Source of the DNA: a virus
Direction: 5' to 3' (one strand)
Virus record (IMG/VR): IMGVR_UViG_3300042260_000877
Span: 1 to 26,491 of that record
DNA length: 26,491 bases
The translations under genes were made by a program, and so were the position numbers. This document shows positions 5,790 through 12,640 of the stretch, piece by piece. Positions within the stretch are counted from its first letter, which is position 1. Every line of letters starts with the position of its first letter. A model generated the notes under the pieces. The model was not told the DNA's origin. It was given only the letters and a program-made list of their open reading frames with translations, and made no database searches.

Positions 5790-6616
5790 AACAACAAAGC
5801 CGCATATTAGAATCTATATTAGATAGCATCTTGCAAGAACAAGAAGATGCACAAGTTGCTGTAACAACAGACAATGCACCTAGTGATGCGGTTGATTCTC
5901 CCTTTACACCTGCAGAAGAACGATTCTTAGGTAAATTTGATGCATATGGTACACAGCACATTGGTATTATATATTCAACGTCGATAGCAGGCATCCGCGA
6001 GTTTGTTGCTAGAAGCGGTAGAGATTTAAATGTTACCCCAGGAATACTTTTAAAATTATTACGTAAAAAAATCATCAAGCTAGTTCCATATACAGGGTTT
6101 GGTCGTAACAATGACTATACAATTGAATTGCAATTATCATTAGATGACGTAAAAGGTTTAGGTACTGCAGATAAAGAAAAAGTACAAGCAGGCTCTGGTG
6201 CAGCTGGTGGCGGTGGCGGGTTAGATTTAGGATCAACACCTGAAACTCCTGCAGCACCTCCTGCACCTGAAGTTGCTTGGGTAATTAATTACGGAAATTT
6301 ATTGTCTGAAAGTGCAAAAATTGCAAAAACGCTGATAACATCACAAATTTCAGAAGCAAAAAAGTCAGATATTCAAATTTATACCGATGCATCTAGAATG
6401 CTAAAACGTTTTCCTAAACATTTTATATATCATTTGACAAAAATGGTAGAAACAATGGAGAAAAAAGCAAAAACTAAGCACGAAACGGAGCGTTTGATTG
6501 CAGACATCCTTGACAATTTGCAAGTCAACTTGAAATTGAAGCCTAGTGACGTGAAAAAATCATATGAATTTCACAAAAATCAAAAACGATTGCAAAAACA
6601 TTTGAAAACTAAGTAA
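5786..6616 (+). CDS. Leader-bearing virion-type protein of unknown function (276 aa)
   Basis: The leader RILESILDSILQE before Gln (residues 6-18) ends in the same X-Glu-Gln pattern as the minus-strand leader proteins. After an acidic stretch, residues 41-125 form a compact domain (RFLGKFDAYGTQHIGIIY, then TPGILLKLLRKKIIKLVPY). A flexible linker rich in Gly, Pro and Ala follows (about 134-162). The C-terminal 110 residues are basic and helical. No enzyme motif is seen. The architecture of leader, domain, linker and basic tail would suit a packaged DNA-binding protein, which is inference. It is coupled to the Hc1-like gene. Confidence 0.7.
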   Translation: MKQQSRILESILDSILQEQEDAQVAVTTDNAPSDAVDSPFTPAEERFLGKFDAYGTQHIGIIYSTSIAGIREFVARSGRDLNVTPGILLKLLRKKIIKLVPYTGFGRNNDYTIELQLSLDDVKGLGTADKEKVQAGSGAAGGGGGLDLGSTPETPAAPPAPEVAWVINYGNLLSESAKIAKTLITSQISEAKKSDIQIYTDASRMLKRFPKHFIYHLTKMVETMEKKAKTKHETERLIADILDNLQVNLKLKPSDVKKSYEFHKNQKRLQKHLKTK

Positions 6617-6660
6617 TTTTTCTTATTATTTAGGTAAGAAATCAAATAAAATATAAAAAA

Positions 6661-6870
6661 ATGAGTTATTACATTGCAAAAGTCCAATTGACGGACACGG
6701 TGGACACTCCGAAAGGTCCAAAAGAAAAGAAAGTTTCAGAAACGTATCTAGTAGAAGCACTTTCAGTAACTGAAGCAGAAGCAAAGGTGGTAAATGATTT
6801 CCAAGGTTATACCATGGATTTCGAAGTTAAGTCAGTTTCTGCAAGCAAAATCATCAAAATTATCGGATAA
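6661..6870 (+). CDS. DUF4494-like small protein (69 aa)
   Basis: The stretch KKVSETYLVEALSVTEAEAK (about residues 23-42), then a hydrophobic segment and FEVKSVSASKIIKII, resembles the DUF4494 family, small proteins frequent in Bacteroidota genomes and their phages. The fold is probably beta-alpha-beta. Function is unknown. The gene follows a weak hairpin (TTTCTTA 6619-6625 with TAAGAAA 6635-6641) and an AT-rich block. The stop and the next start overlap as TAATG at 6868-6872. Confidence 0.65.
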   Translation: MSYYIAKVQLTDTVDTPKGPKEKKVSETYLVEALSVTEAEAKVVNDFQGYTMDFEVKSVSASKIIKIIG

Positions 6871-7169
6871 TGTCATATAAAGCAGGAGACGAAGTAATCG
6901 TAACATCAGAGGGTGTTAATCGAGTAGCCGTGATCTTAGATCGACGCGTTATAAATAAATCTTCAGTATATGATGTATTGTTAGAAAACCGCAGTGCATT
7001 GGTTATGTTGAATACATCGCATAATGCACGTAATTTTATCAATAAAACTCTTACTGAAAAGTTATGTGAAAGTGGCGTAATTCAATCTACAATTCCTTAC
7101 AAAGATTTAGTTGCAAATGAACAATTGCCACATCTAGATGCAAATTCAGCAGGCAAAGCTTCTTGGTAA
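6870..7169 (+). CDS. Protein of unknown function (99 aa)
   Basis: The N-terminus MSYKAGDEVIVTSEGVNRVAVI reads like a small SH3-like barrel (strand-turn-strand with a GDxV turn). The C-terminus is short and Ala/Ser-rich. It is coupled to the DUF4494-like gene by TAATG and followed at 6 nt by a methyltransferase-like gene, so these are likely one operon. No specific family is recognised. Confidence 0.6.
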   Translation: MSYKAGDEVIVTSEGVNRVAVILDRRVINKSSVYDVLLENRSALVMLNTSHNARNFINKTLTEKLCESGVIQSTIPYKDLVANEQLPHLDANSAGKASW

Positions 7170-7175
7170 TCTAAA

Positions 7176-7847
7176 ATGAATTATATGGATGTTAATGAAT
7201 TAAAAAATCAAATTCTGAATAATCTTCAAAATGTTGACACACAATATCAACAATGGGATTCATTAGAACCAACTGATCCGGATTACATGATGTATCATCC
7301 TGCTCCGGTAGGTTATAATACAACTGCAGAGCAACGCTACTTAATGCAAAATTTATTAGTAGGATTTAGCGGCGGTTCTTTATTAGATATTGGTTGTGGC
7401 CGTTGTGATTTATATGATGTAGCTCGCGAAATGGCTGCGTTAAACAATGACACTATAGCATATAGTGCCATAGACCATAATCCTGTAATAACTGCATTAG
7501 GCGAACAAAAATGGGGCTTAAATGCAATCCGTGTAGGTGCATTTGAAACTGCTAAATTTAATCCACACCAATGGGTTGTTGCATCAGGTGTGTTTACTCA
7601 ACGACGATGCCAAACTGAATCAGATGATTTACAAAAACTGTTTGAAGATGTTGATATTCTTTATAACACTGCAACTCAAGTGGTAGCATTTAATTTACTA
7701 TCACCGATCAACACTACACGTCACGAAGGATTCTTTTATGTGCATCCTGGATTAGTTCTTGATATGTTGATTGAAAAATATCAAAACGTTGTGTTACGAC
7801 ACAATTATTCACCAGATGTATATACAGTATTAATTTATAAATTTTAA
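7176..7847 (+). CDS. Class I SAM-dependent methyltransferase-like protein (223 aa)
   Basis: Motif I is clear: SLLDIGCGRCDLYDVA at about residues 68-83, where GCG would bind S-adenosylmethionine. An acidic residue after strand 2 (YSAIDHNP, about 95-102) fits motif II. The C-terminal part has strand-rich segments (VVAFNLLSP and VYTVLIYKF) where the last strands of the Rossmann fold would be. The N-terminal 60 residues may cap the active site. The substrate cannot be read from the sequence: no NPPY or other DNA-methylase signature is present, so a small molecule, protein or tail component is possible. Confidence 0.75.
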   Translation: MNYMDVNELKNQILNNLQNVDTQYQQWDSLEPTDPDYMMYHPAPVGYNTTAEQRYLMQNLLVGFSGGSLLDIGCGRCDLYDVAREMAALNNDTIAYSAIDHNPVITALGEQKWGLNAIRVGAFETAKFNPHQWVVASGVFTQRRCQTESDDLQKLFEDVDILYNTATQVVAFNLLSPINTTRHEGFFYVHPGLVLDMLIEKYQNVVLRHNYSPDVYTVLIYKF

Positions 7848-7854
7848 AAAACAA

Positions 7855-8247
7855 ATGTTAAAAAGTATTAATCAACCATGGGCTATTTCTGAGAAAATTG
7901 CTAATCGTTATGGAGAAACTTGGACTAATTTAGATTTTGTCTTCGAAGACAAAATTTCAGAAGAAAATTTTAAAACAGATCCAATGAATTGTGCAATTGG
8001 CACTTTGCAAGTTGCAGGCCAAAAAATTCAAATGCGTTATAAAGATTTAATCTCTTACGCAAAGACAATGGATACATTGACTGCAAATATGTATGCATCA
8101 AAGCCAAAGAAAACAGATACCTTTGCTGTCGACATTAAAGGCCGCGTTGTAATGTTAGCAAAACATGAAGTTTCTAAATTAAATGATACAATTGCAGAAG
8201 CATATCAATCAACGAATCGAGGATATGAATTAGGACTATATTTATAA
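7855..8247 (+). CDS. Protein of unknown function (130 aa)
   Basis: It follows the methyltransferase gene by 7 nt. Residues are mixed, with IGTLQVAGQKIQMRYKDLI in the middle and FAVDIKGRVVMLAKHEVSKL near the end, suggesting an alpha/beta domain. No motif, signal peptide or membrane segment is visible and I do not recognise the family. Its last codons contain the promoter octamer for the next gene. Confidence 0.6.
   Translation: MLKSINQPWAISEKIANRYGETWTNLDFVFEDKISEENFKTDPMNCAIGTLQVAGQKIQMRYKDLISYAKTMDTLTANMYASKPKKTDTFAVDIKGRVVMLAKHEVSKLNDTIAEAYQSTNRGYELGLYL
8238..8245 (+). promoter_or_regulatory. Candidate late promoter ATATTTAT for 8266
   Basis: ATATTTAT lies over the stop codon of the preceding gene and ends 20 nt before the ATG at 8266, with AAAAGG as ribosome binding site. 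The spacing matches that at 2327, 5604 and 15935. Confidence 0.55.
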
Positions 8248-8265
8248 TTAAATAAAAGGTCCGAT

Positions 8266-8442
8266 ATGATCTACATTTTTCATTATAAGTCAGATACAAA
8301 ATGTGAACCAATTGGTCGTGTAATGGCAACGAGTTTGGACGAGGCACGAGAAATGATTTCAGAAATAAAAGTACTTTCTGAAGACATAATCGATGAATTG
8401 TTTGTAATAAAAAGGCTCGAAGACCATGAAAACCATATTTGA
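8266..8442 (+). CDS. Small protein of unknown function (58 aa)
   Basis: The ATG at 8266 follows AAAAGGTCCGAT, a good ribosome binding site. The protein runs MIYIFHYKSDTKCEPIGRVM to the end KRLEDHENHI, with a strand at the N-terminus and a helix rich in Glu in the middle (SLDEAREMISEIKVLSED). Its last 17 bases overlap the next gene in another frame. It is supported by its promoter motif, ribosome binding site and position. No family is recognised. Confidence 0.6.
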   Translation: MIYIFHYKSDTKCEPIGRVMATSLDEAREMISEIKVLSEDIIDELFVIKRLEDHENHI

Positions 8443-8857
8443 TAATATTTTTGTTAGTAAATTCGAATATAATTACTTTATGCAATTGGATTCGGTAGAT
8501 CAACTTAACTATTTCTTTGATATGTATGAGGCCGCAGTGCTGCCGAAGAATTCTATAGATTTATCTGGGTTCTTTGGTAGCATTAAGGATTCTATTGAAG
8601 ATAATTCAATTTCTCAAAAAAATGAAGACGTACCTGCAGATTCAGATCGAGTCGATGTAATGATCGATGATGAAAATATTTTGATTGAATCTAATAGTTT
8701 GCGTGCTGTCCGGCATATTGCATTACAATTCGTTGAAGCAGGATATATTTTGACTCGAGACAAAAACATGGAAAAAATGTTTCGCAAAGACAAAGTAACA
8801 AGATATATTCGCATCTTCAAGATAATTAATCAAGTATCAACATTATGTCTTAATTAA
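8426..8857 (+). CDS. Protein of unknown function (143 aa)
   Basis: It starts inside the end of the 58-aa gene and its stop overlaps the next start as TAATG. The N-terminus is aromatic-rich (FDNIFVSKFEYNYFMQL). The middle is acidic and probably disordered, and the C-terminus is a basic helix-rich segment (MEKMFRKDKVTRYIRIFKII). No motif is recognised. It is translationally coupled on both sides. Confidence 0.6.
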   Translation: MKTIFDNIFVSKFEYNYFMQLDSVDQLNYFFDMYEAAVLPKNSIDLSGFFGSIKDSIEDNSISQKNEDVPADSDRVDVMIDDENILIESNSLRAVRHIALQFVEAGYILTRDKNMEKMFRKDKVTRYIRIFKIINQVSTLCLN

Positions 8858-9417
8858 TGGCAAAAAAATCAAACGTTCCAGAAAACATTCAAAAACAATT
8901 TGATAAACCTCAATTCAAACAAGGAGATCCAGTATTCTTTTCTTGGTTGGGTTCTAAAAAATACGGTTATGTTACTTTCTTTAAAACAACAAATTGGGGT
9001 ATTCAGTATACGGTTGAAGAAAACAATGTACGCTATCCTTGCGGCATTGAAATTAAAACCTACAAAACTGCGTATACAACAGGATACATCCGATACGACG
9101 AAACTAGATCAATTGGACGAGATGAGCTCATTACACGCATCCAAACCGGACACTCAAGCACTTATTCAGAGCTTTTTATCGACACCCGAAGGACAGAGGT
9201 ACAAAGCGGAAGCACATCTGGAGTTAGCAAACGCGTATCTGCAAAGAATACTAAAGGAGTTAAATCAACCAAATCTAACGTTAAGGGAAAAGATGTTGTT
9301 CAACCTAGCGCTAATGGAAATACTGCAGGAGATAGAAAAAAACGAGGAAATACTGAACTCGACTCTGCAATAGAAAAGCAACGCAACTTTTTGAATGGTT
9401 TTGTTAAAAAAGATTAG
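8857..9417 (+). CDS. Protein with SH3-like head and disordered basic tail (186 aa)
   Basis: Residues 1-80 look folded: FKQGDPVFFSWLGSKKYGYV resembles a KOW/SH3-like barrel, followed by IQYTVEENNVRYPCGIEIK. From about residue 90 to 170 the protein is rich in Ser, Thr, Lys and Gly, with no hydrophobic pattern, and it ends in a short helix (IEKQRNFLNGFVKK). The disordered part coincides with a second frame at 9122-9373 that encodes a well-patterned helical protein. Basic tail plus small barrel suggests nucleic acid or protein binding; the family is not recognised. Confidence 0.65.
   Translation: MAKKSNVPENIQKQFDKPQFKQGDPVFFSWLGSKKYGYVTFFKTTNWGIQYTVEENNVRYPCGIEIKTYKTAYTTGYIRYDETRSIGRDELITRIQTGHSSTYSELFIDTRRTEVQSGSTSGVSKRVSAKNTKGVKSTKSNVKGKDVVQPSANGNTAGDRKKRGNTELDSAIEKQRNFLNGFVKKD
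9122..9373 (+). CDS. Nested overlapping gene for an 83-aa helical protein
   Basis: This frame lies wholly inside the 8857 gene. From ATG 9122, after TTGGACGAG as a possible ribosome binding site, it encodes MSSLHASKPDTQALIQSF, then AEAHLELANAYLQRIL and EKMLFNLALMEILQEIEKNE. The heptad-like spacing of Leu, Ala and Ile is that of a real helical bundle. The host frame is disordered over exactly this stretch, as expected when two frames are both constrained. The frame also opens upstream to 8900, but that part reads as a shadow. Third codon positions here are richer in G and C than in neighbouring genes. Family unknown. The alternative is chance. Confidence 0.45.
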   Translation: MSSLHASKPDTQALIQSFLSTPEGQRYKAEAHLELANAYLQRILKELNQPNLTLREKMLFNLALMEILQEIEKNEEILNSTLQ

Positions 9418-9446
9418 GATTTGGTTGGACGTTTGAATTTTTCTTC

Positions 9447-9472
9447 TTATATTAATAGTATAAAATAAGAGA
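9447..9472 (+). promoter_or_regulatory. 26-bp block shared with 10664-10689, upstream of 9474
   Basis: The block starts TTATATTAATAG and ends TATAAAATAAGAGA, and it is identical over 26 bp to the block at 10664-10689. It ends one base before the ATG. It probably combines a -10-like element (TATATT or TATAAA) with the AAGAGA ribosome binding site. No ATATTTAT octamer is present, so this is a different promoter class from the virion genes. Confidence 0.55.
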
Positions 9473-9473
9473 T

Positions 9474-9887
9474 ATGAAAAATTTATTCCTTTCTACAATC
9501 TTCGTGGTTATAGCATTTGCAAGTAATGCTCAATTGAAAATCATTAATGTGTATGAAGTTATTACTTTCAATAAAGATTCATTAACTACGACACCATATG
9601 ATGTTATCAAAAATCCATCTTATATCAGTGATACTTTAAAAATTTCAAAAAGATTTATTATTAATTTTTCTAATAATACATTTATTGAATATGAAAATGG
9701 CGAAAATATTTCTAATGGCACTGTAGAAATTATTCGAGAATTGGTTGGCGATGGATTTAAAGTTTTACTTAAGGATTCAAGCAATTTGATTAGAGGTATC
9801 GATAGTTATTTAATATTTTGTTATTATTTCGTTCAAACAGAAAACCAAACATCTGTTGAATACTTTGAAAGCTTTTCTATTTATTAG
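9474..9887 (+). CDS. Exported protein of unknown function (137 aa)
   Basis: A clear type I signal peptide is seen: MKNLFLSTIFVVIAFASNAQ, with likely cleavage after Ala-Gln or Asn-Ala near residue 19-20, the style common in Bacteroidota. There is no lipobox Cys. The mature part is rich in Asn, Ser, Ile and Phe and strand-forming (FIINFSNNTFIEYENGENIS). The family is not recognised. It is the plus-strand member of the first convergent cassette, with a bidirectional terminator 9 nt after its stop. The product would reach the periplasm or outside of the infected cell. Confidence 0.7.
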   Translation: MKNLFLSTIFVVIAFASNAQLKIINVYEVITFNKDSLTTTPYDVIKNPSYISDTLKISKRFIINFSNNTFIEYENGENISNGTVEIIRELVGDGFKVLLKDSSNLIRGIDSYLIFCYYFVQTENQTSVEYFESFSIY

Positions 9888-9895
9888 TACAGTAA

Positions 9896-9925
9896 AAATG
9901 GGGTAGTTATTAGCTTACCCCATTT
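9896..9925. terminator. Bidirectional hairpin terminator between convergent genes
   Basis: AAATGGGGTA (9896-9905) pairs with TACCCCATTT (9916-9925). A T-rich stretch follows on the plus strand, and an A run precedes it (9894-9898), giving T on the minus strand. It serves 9474 on the plus strand and 9938-10603 on the minus strand. The core ATGGGGTAGTTATTAGCT is repeated at 11258-11275. Confidence 0.8.
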
Positions 9926-9937
9926 CTATATTTTTAA

Positions 9938-10603
9938 CTATGCATTTAGTGTTGATAAAATTGATTTATCTGCAATTGGTGTCATTATTTCATTTTTAGG
10001 TGCATATGCGCCATATACATTTGGAAAATAGTATACTTTATTTCCTATAATACGAAAGTGTGCTTTCATTGGCAGACCTTTTAATTTATATTCATCAATT
10101 GTTAGTTTAGCATTCGGATCATATGATAATGGATACATTGTTCCCTGATTACCATTAGGACCAGCTATAGTCATTTTTTCACTACAAATAAAAATACAAT
10201 CTAAATCGCCTTCTTCAACTTGACCGCCTTTCATTAAGATGTGATTTTTTCCTTTATATGTTTCTACAATCGGAAAATTTGCTACCGGTGCAGTTACGCC
10301 AGTTAATGCTAATGTTTGTGATTGATCTTGAAAATTATATTGTGCGCCGAATTGTGCCGTTTTCGCCCAACCAACAGCTTGCTTTCCAACTACGCCGCTA
10401 GAATAATATGAAATTAAATTTTGCCAAATTATTTGATTTTGTTGCGAAGGTTCTGAAGTTTGTTTTATTCTAGGGTCTTGAAATGCAGATTCCAAATTTG
10501 ATATTTGTTCATTTAATGCAGCTTCTTCAATTTTTTTAATGTCAGATTCTTGTAAATTCTTTACGCCAAATCTAAGCATATTCTCTGCTAATTTATTTTT
10601 CAT
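9938..10603 (-). CDS. Leader-bearing protein of unknown function (221 aa)
   Basis: It begins MKNKLAENMLRFGVKNLQE, sharing LAENM-x-RFG-x-KNL with the other minus-strand gene ending at 11301. A possible processing site, ALNE before Gln, is at residues 29-32. The rest has mixed strands and loops (GQVEEGDLDCIFICSEKMTI, then AHFRIIGNKVYYFPNVYGAY). I recall this leader type in phage proteins, and here it probably marks the protein for the virion. The body family is not recognised. It reads against the neighbouring genes, has its own promoter octamer at 10634-10641, an AAAGGA ribosome binding site and a shared terminator. Confidence 0.7.
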   Translation of the reverse strand: MKNKLAENMLRFGVKNLQESDIKKIEEAALNEQISNLESAFQDPRIKQTSEPSQQNQIIWQNLISYYSSGVVGKQAVGWAKTAQFGAQYNFQDQSQTLALTGVTAPVANFPIVETYKGKNHILMKGGQVEEGDLDCIFICSEKMTIAGPNGNQGTMYPLSYDPNAKLTIDEYKLKGLPMKAHFRIIGNKVYYFPNVYGAYAPKNEIMTPIADKSILSTLNA

Positions 10604-10633
10604 ATTGTCCTTAAAGGTTACTTATTTTTTTAT

Positions 10634-10641
10634 ATAAATAT
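10634..10641 (-). promoter_or_regulatory. Candidate late promoter ATATTTAT (minus strand) for 9938-10603
   Basis: Read on the minus strand the octamer is ATATTTAT, ending 30 nt before the start codon at 10603. It lies 22 bp from the divergent plus-strand block at 10664, so two promoters of different classes fire in opposite directions here. Confidence 0.55.
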
Positions 10642-10663
10642 TTGGATTTGTGAAAAAGATTAA

Positions 10664-10689
10664 TTATATTAATAGTATAAAATAAGAGA
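10664..10689 (+). promoter_or_regulatory. 26-bp block shared with 9447-9472, upstream of 10691
   Basis: It is identical to the 26-bp block at 9447-9472. Here AGATTAAT (10657-10664) precedes TATAAA (10676-10681) by 11 nt, the same arrangement as before the gene at 793. The ATG follows at 10691 after AAGAGAG. Confidence 0.55.
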
Positions 10690-10690
10690 G

Positions 10691-11248
10691 ATGAAAAAGC
10701 TATTAGTTATCTTATTTCCATTCGTTGCATTTACTCAGGTTAATAATGCTGAGATTCAAGCAGAATTTACTAAATTGATAAATGCTCATAGAGCCGAGCA
10801 TGGTGTTGCTCCTCTTAAAACAAATGCAGATGCTCAAAAGGCTGCAAAGATTCAATCTGATTATTTAGCATCGACGTTGCGTGTTGAAAATGATCAAATA
10901 AAAGCTATTATCGGACATATTCATCCAGAGTTTCCGCGTGTTAGTGATCGATTGGAAGAAGCTAACGCAGTAACAGCTGAAAATTTTACAACCGGTGAGA
11001 ATGCTGCAGAATTTTTTAATGATAATAATCCATCAAGCAAAGATATTGCAAATCAACTTTTTGAACAATGGAAAGCAAGTCCGGGACATAACAAGAACAT
11101 GTTGCTTGGTGATTATACTCAATATGGTATTGCGGTTAGTGTAAGTCAAACAACTATAACTCATACATTTCCTAATACTAACACTACTTATACTACAACA
11201 TATGTTATGTATTCAGGCGTTACAGTTTTTTTATGGCCAACTAATTAA
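10691..11248 (+). CDS. Exported CAP/SCP-domain protein (185 aa)
   Basis: A signal peptide (MKKLLVILFPFVAFTQ) is followed by a CAP-superfamily domain with the usual landmarks: LINAHRAEHGVAPL (about residues 29-42), GHIHPEFPRVSDRL (from about 76), TGENAAEFF, WKASPGHNKNMLLGDY and YGIAVSVS. The His of NAHR, the Glu of GENAA and the His of SPGH are present, so the CAP cavity looks intact. Bacterial CAP proteins are secreted and of mostly unknown role; some bind lipids or act on the cell envelope. In a phage, an effect on the host envelope or on competing phages is a guess. It is the plus member of the second convergent cassette. Confidence 0.85.
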   Translation: MKKLLVILFPFVAFTQVNNAEIQAEFTKLINAHRAEHGVAPLKTNADAQKAAKIQSDYLASTLRVENDQIKAIIGHIHPEFPRVSDRLEEANAVTAENFTTGENAAEFFNDNNPSSKDIANQLFEQWKASPGHNKNMLLGDYTQYGIAVSVSQTTITHTFPNTNTTYTTTYVMYSGVTVFLWPTN

Positions 11249-11256
11249 ACATAAAA

Positions 11257-11283
11257 AATGGGGTAGTTATTAGCTACCCCATT
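11257..11283. terminator. Bidirectional hairpin terminator between convergent genes
   Basis: AATGGGGTAG (11257-11266) pairs perfectly with CTACCCCATT (11274-11283) around TTATTAG. An A run at 11253-11258 gives a T tract on the minus strand; on the plus strand the T tract is weak. Its core is nearly identical to the hairpin at 9896-9925. Confidence 0.8.
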
Positions 11284-11300
11284 ACTACTGTTTATTCATT

Positions 11301-12611
11301 TTAATCTTTAAAGAAACAATCAATCGATCTTTGAGGAGCTACAGCACCTGGGGTAACTTTATTAACAAATTGATTCCATTTATTATCTAAATTTAATTTT
11401 TTAAAGTTTACATCAATTGTAGGATACCAATATGGTATTTTAATTCCTTTTTGTTTGCGATAAAATTCAATTGTATATAAATTGCTTTTTATTTCTTGAC
11501 TTGCATCTGGTTGTTGCGCTTCTCCGGCTGTTGATGGAACTAATTTATTTTTCATTACTAAATCAACTGTTACAATAACATATTTGAATTCATCATATGC
11601 TGATTTATCTGGTTTCGGCGTACCAAAATCGTTTCTATTCTTTATTGTACATATTTGTTGATTTGTATCAGCACAACTCCATGTTTGTCTGCCATCTGTA
11701 TTAAATGGTGTAGGTGCCGGAGGGTTTGGACCAGTTGTACCATCTCCGTGTGAGCCTTTAGGATTGATAATGTATTGAGTTTCATATTTACCATTAGGAC
11801 TCTTGCCTACAAAAATACCCGCAGCTTTCATACGTTCAACTACATAAGCGCTAGCTGCATTTGCACGTTCTTGTGAAAGTTGTAACCATGTTTTATCTGC
11901 AGCAACGCCAGTATTACGGAATCGACTCGATGAGGTAGTTACTGACAATTTTAACAAGTAAAATTCAGGATCTGTAATTTTAGCATCTGCAGCAGCACGC
12001 TGAATTGATTGAATGAAAAAATCAACTTCACTTTTGAATTCATCGCGAATAATTGCTGTATTGTCATCAAAATATTGACGATTTGGGTTTGATGGAAATG
12101 CTAATGGAAAACTGATATCTTTTTGCCAATCCATACTACCGCCTTCAGTTTTCATTTTAGTTATGAATTCTTCTGACCCGACAAATACATTAGTCCATTT
12201 CATTTTTGGTTGCGTTTTTTCAAAATATGCAATTGCAGCAACTCCATACTTTACATTTTTTGGATCTGTTTTTAGTTGTTTCCAATTTTGTAAAGAACCT
12301 GGATCCATTAAACTTTCCATTAATTTTACTTGGTTAACAATATCGAATCCGTATATTTGTTTATTTGTAGCTAACATCGAAACCCATTGTTCTCCGGTAT
12401 AATTGCCATATGGAATATCGTAATTTTTTTCATCAAATTCTCGATCAGGTGCTGTATCAGATGCAGATTTTTTACCTACAAATGCAGTACCACTTTTGCT
12501 ACCAATATCAATACCATTTTGTTCCGATAAAATAAATTCATCTATCCATGATAAATTTTTAGCTCCAAACCGGATCATATTTTCTGCTAAACGTTGTTCT
12601 AAATTTTTCAT
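11301..12611 (-). CDS. Leader-bearing protein with OmpA-like region (436 aa)
   Basis: The N-terminus MKNLEQRLAENMIRFGAKNL carries the leader shared with the gene at 9938-10603, and ILSE before Gln at residues 27-30 could be a cut site. About residues 225-275 include LLKLSVTTSSSRFRNTG, then LQLSQERANAASAYVV and MKAAGIFVG. This follows the OmpA C-terminal pattern, in which LSxxRAxAVxxYLxxxGI binds peptidoglycan. The Asp normally before the loop is not evident, so binding may be lost or changed. A Pro/Gly-rich loop and a Cys pair (SCADTNQQICTI) follow. It is long for an OmpA domain protein, with large unknown parts on each side. A role at the cell wall is possible. Confidence 0.65.
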   Translation of the reverse strand: MKNLEQRLAENMIRFGAKNLSWIDEFILSEQNGIDIGSKSGTAFVGKKSASDTAPDREFDEKNYDIPYGNYTGEQWVSMLATNKQIYGFDIVNQVKLMESLMDPGSLQNWKQLKTDPKNVKYGVAAIAYFEKTQPKMKWTNVFVGSEEFITKMKTEGGSMDWQKDISFPLAFPSNPNRQYFDDNTAIIRDEFKSEVDFFIQSIQRAAADAKITDPEFYLLKLSVTTSSSRFRNTGVAADKTWLQLSQERANAASAYVVERMKAAGIFVGKSPNGKYETQYIINPKGSHGDGTTGPNPPAPTPFNTDGRQTWSCADTNQQICTIKNRNDFGTPKPDKSAYDEFKYVIVTVDLVMKNKLVPSTAGEAQQPDASQEIKSNLYTIEFYRKQKGIKIPYWYPTIDVNFKKLNLDNKWNQFVNKVTPGAVAPQRSIDCFFKD

Positions 12612-12640
12612 ATAGTTATCTTTAAGGTGAAATCTTTGTT

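Noticed and set aside
6652-6657. TATAAA just before the DUF4494-like gene as a promoter
   Set aside because: It ends 3 nt before the ATG, so transcription would begin inside the gene; the stretch is simply AT-rich.
8174-8503. Minus-strand open frame of 109 codons
   Set aside because: It is antisense to three coupled plus-strand genes and rich in Leu, Ile and His, as expected from AT-rich antisense.
8900-9121. Upstream part of the nested frame inside the 8857 gene
   Set aside because: The host frame is well structured here and the alternative frame reads as a shadow; only the part from 9122 is kept.
12163-12402. Plus-strand open frame of 79 codons
   Set aside because: It is antisense to the OmpA-like gene and lacks a ribosome binding site.
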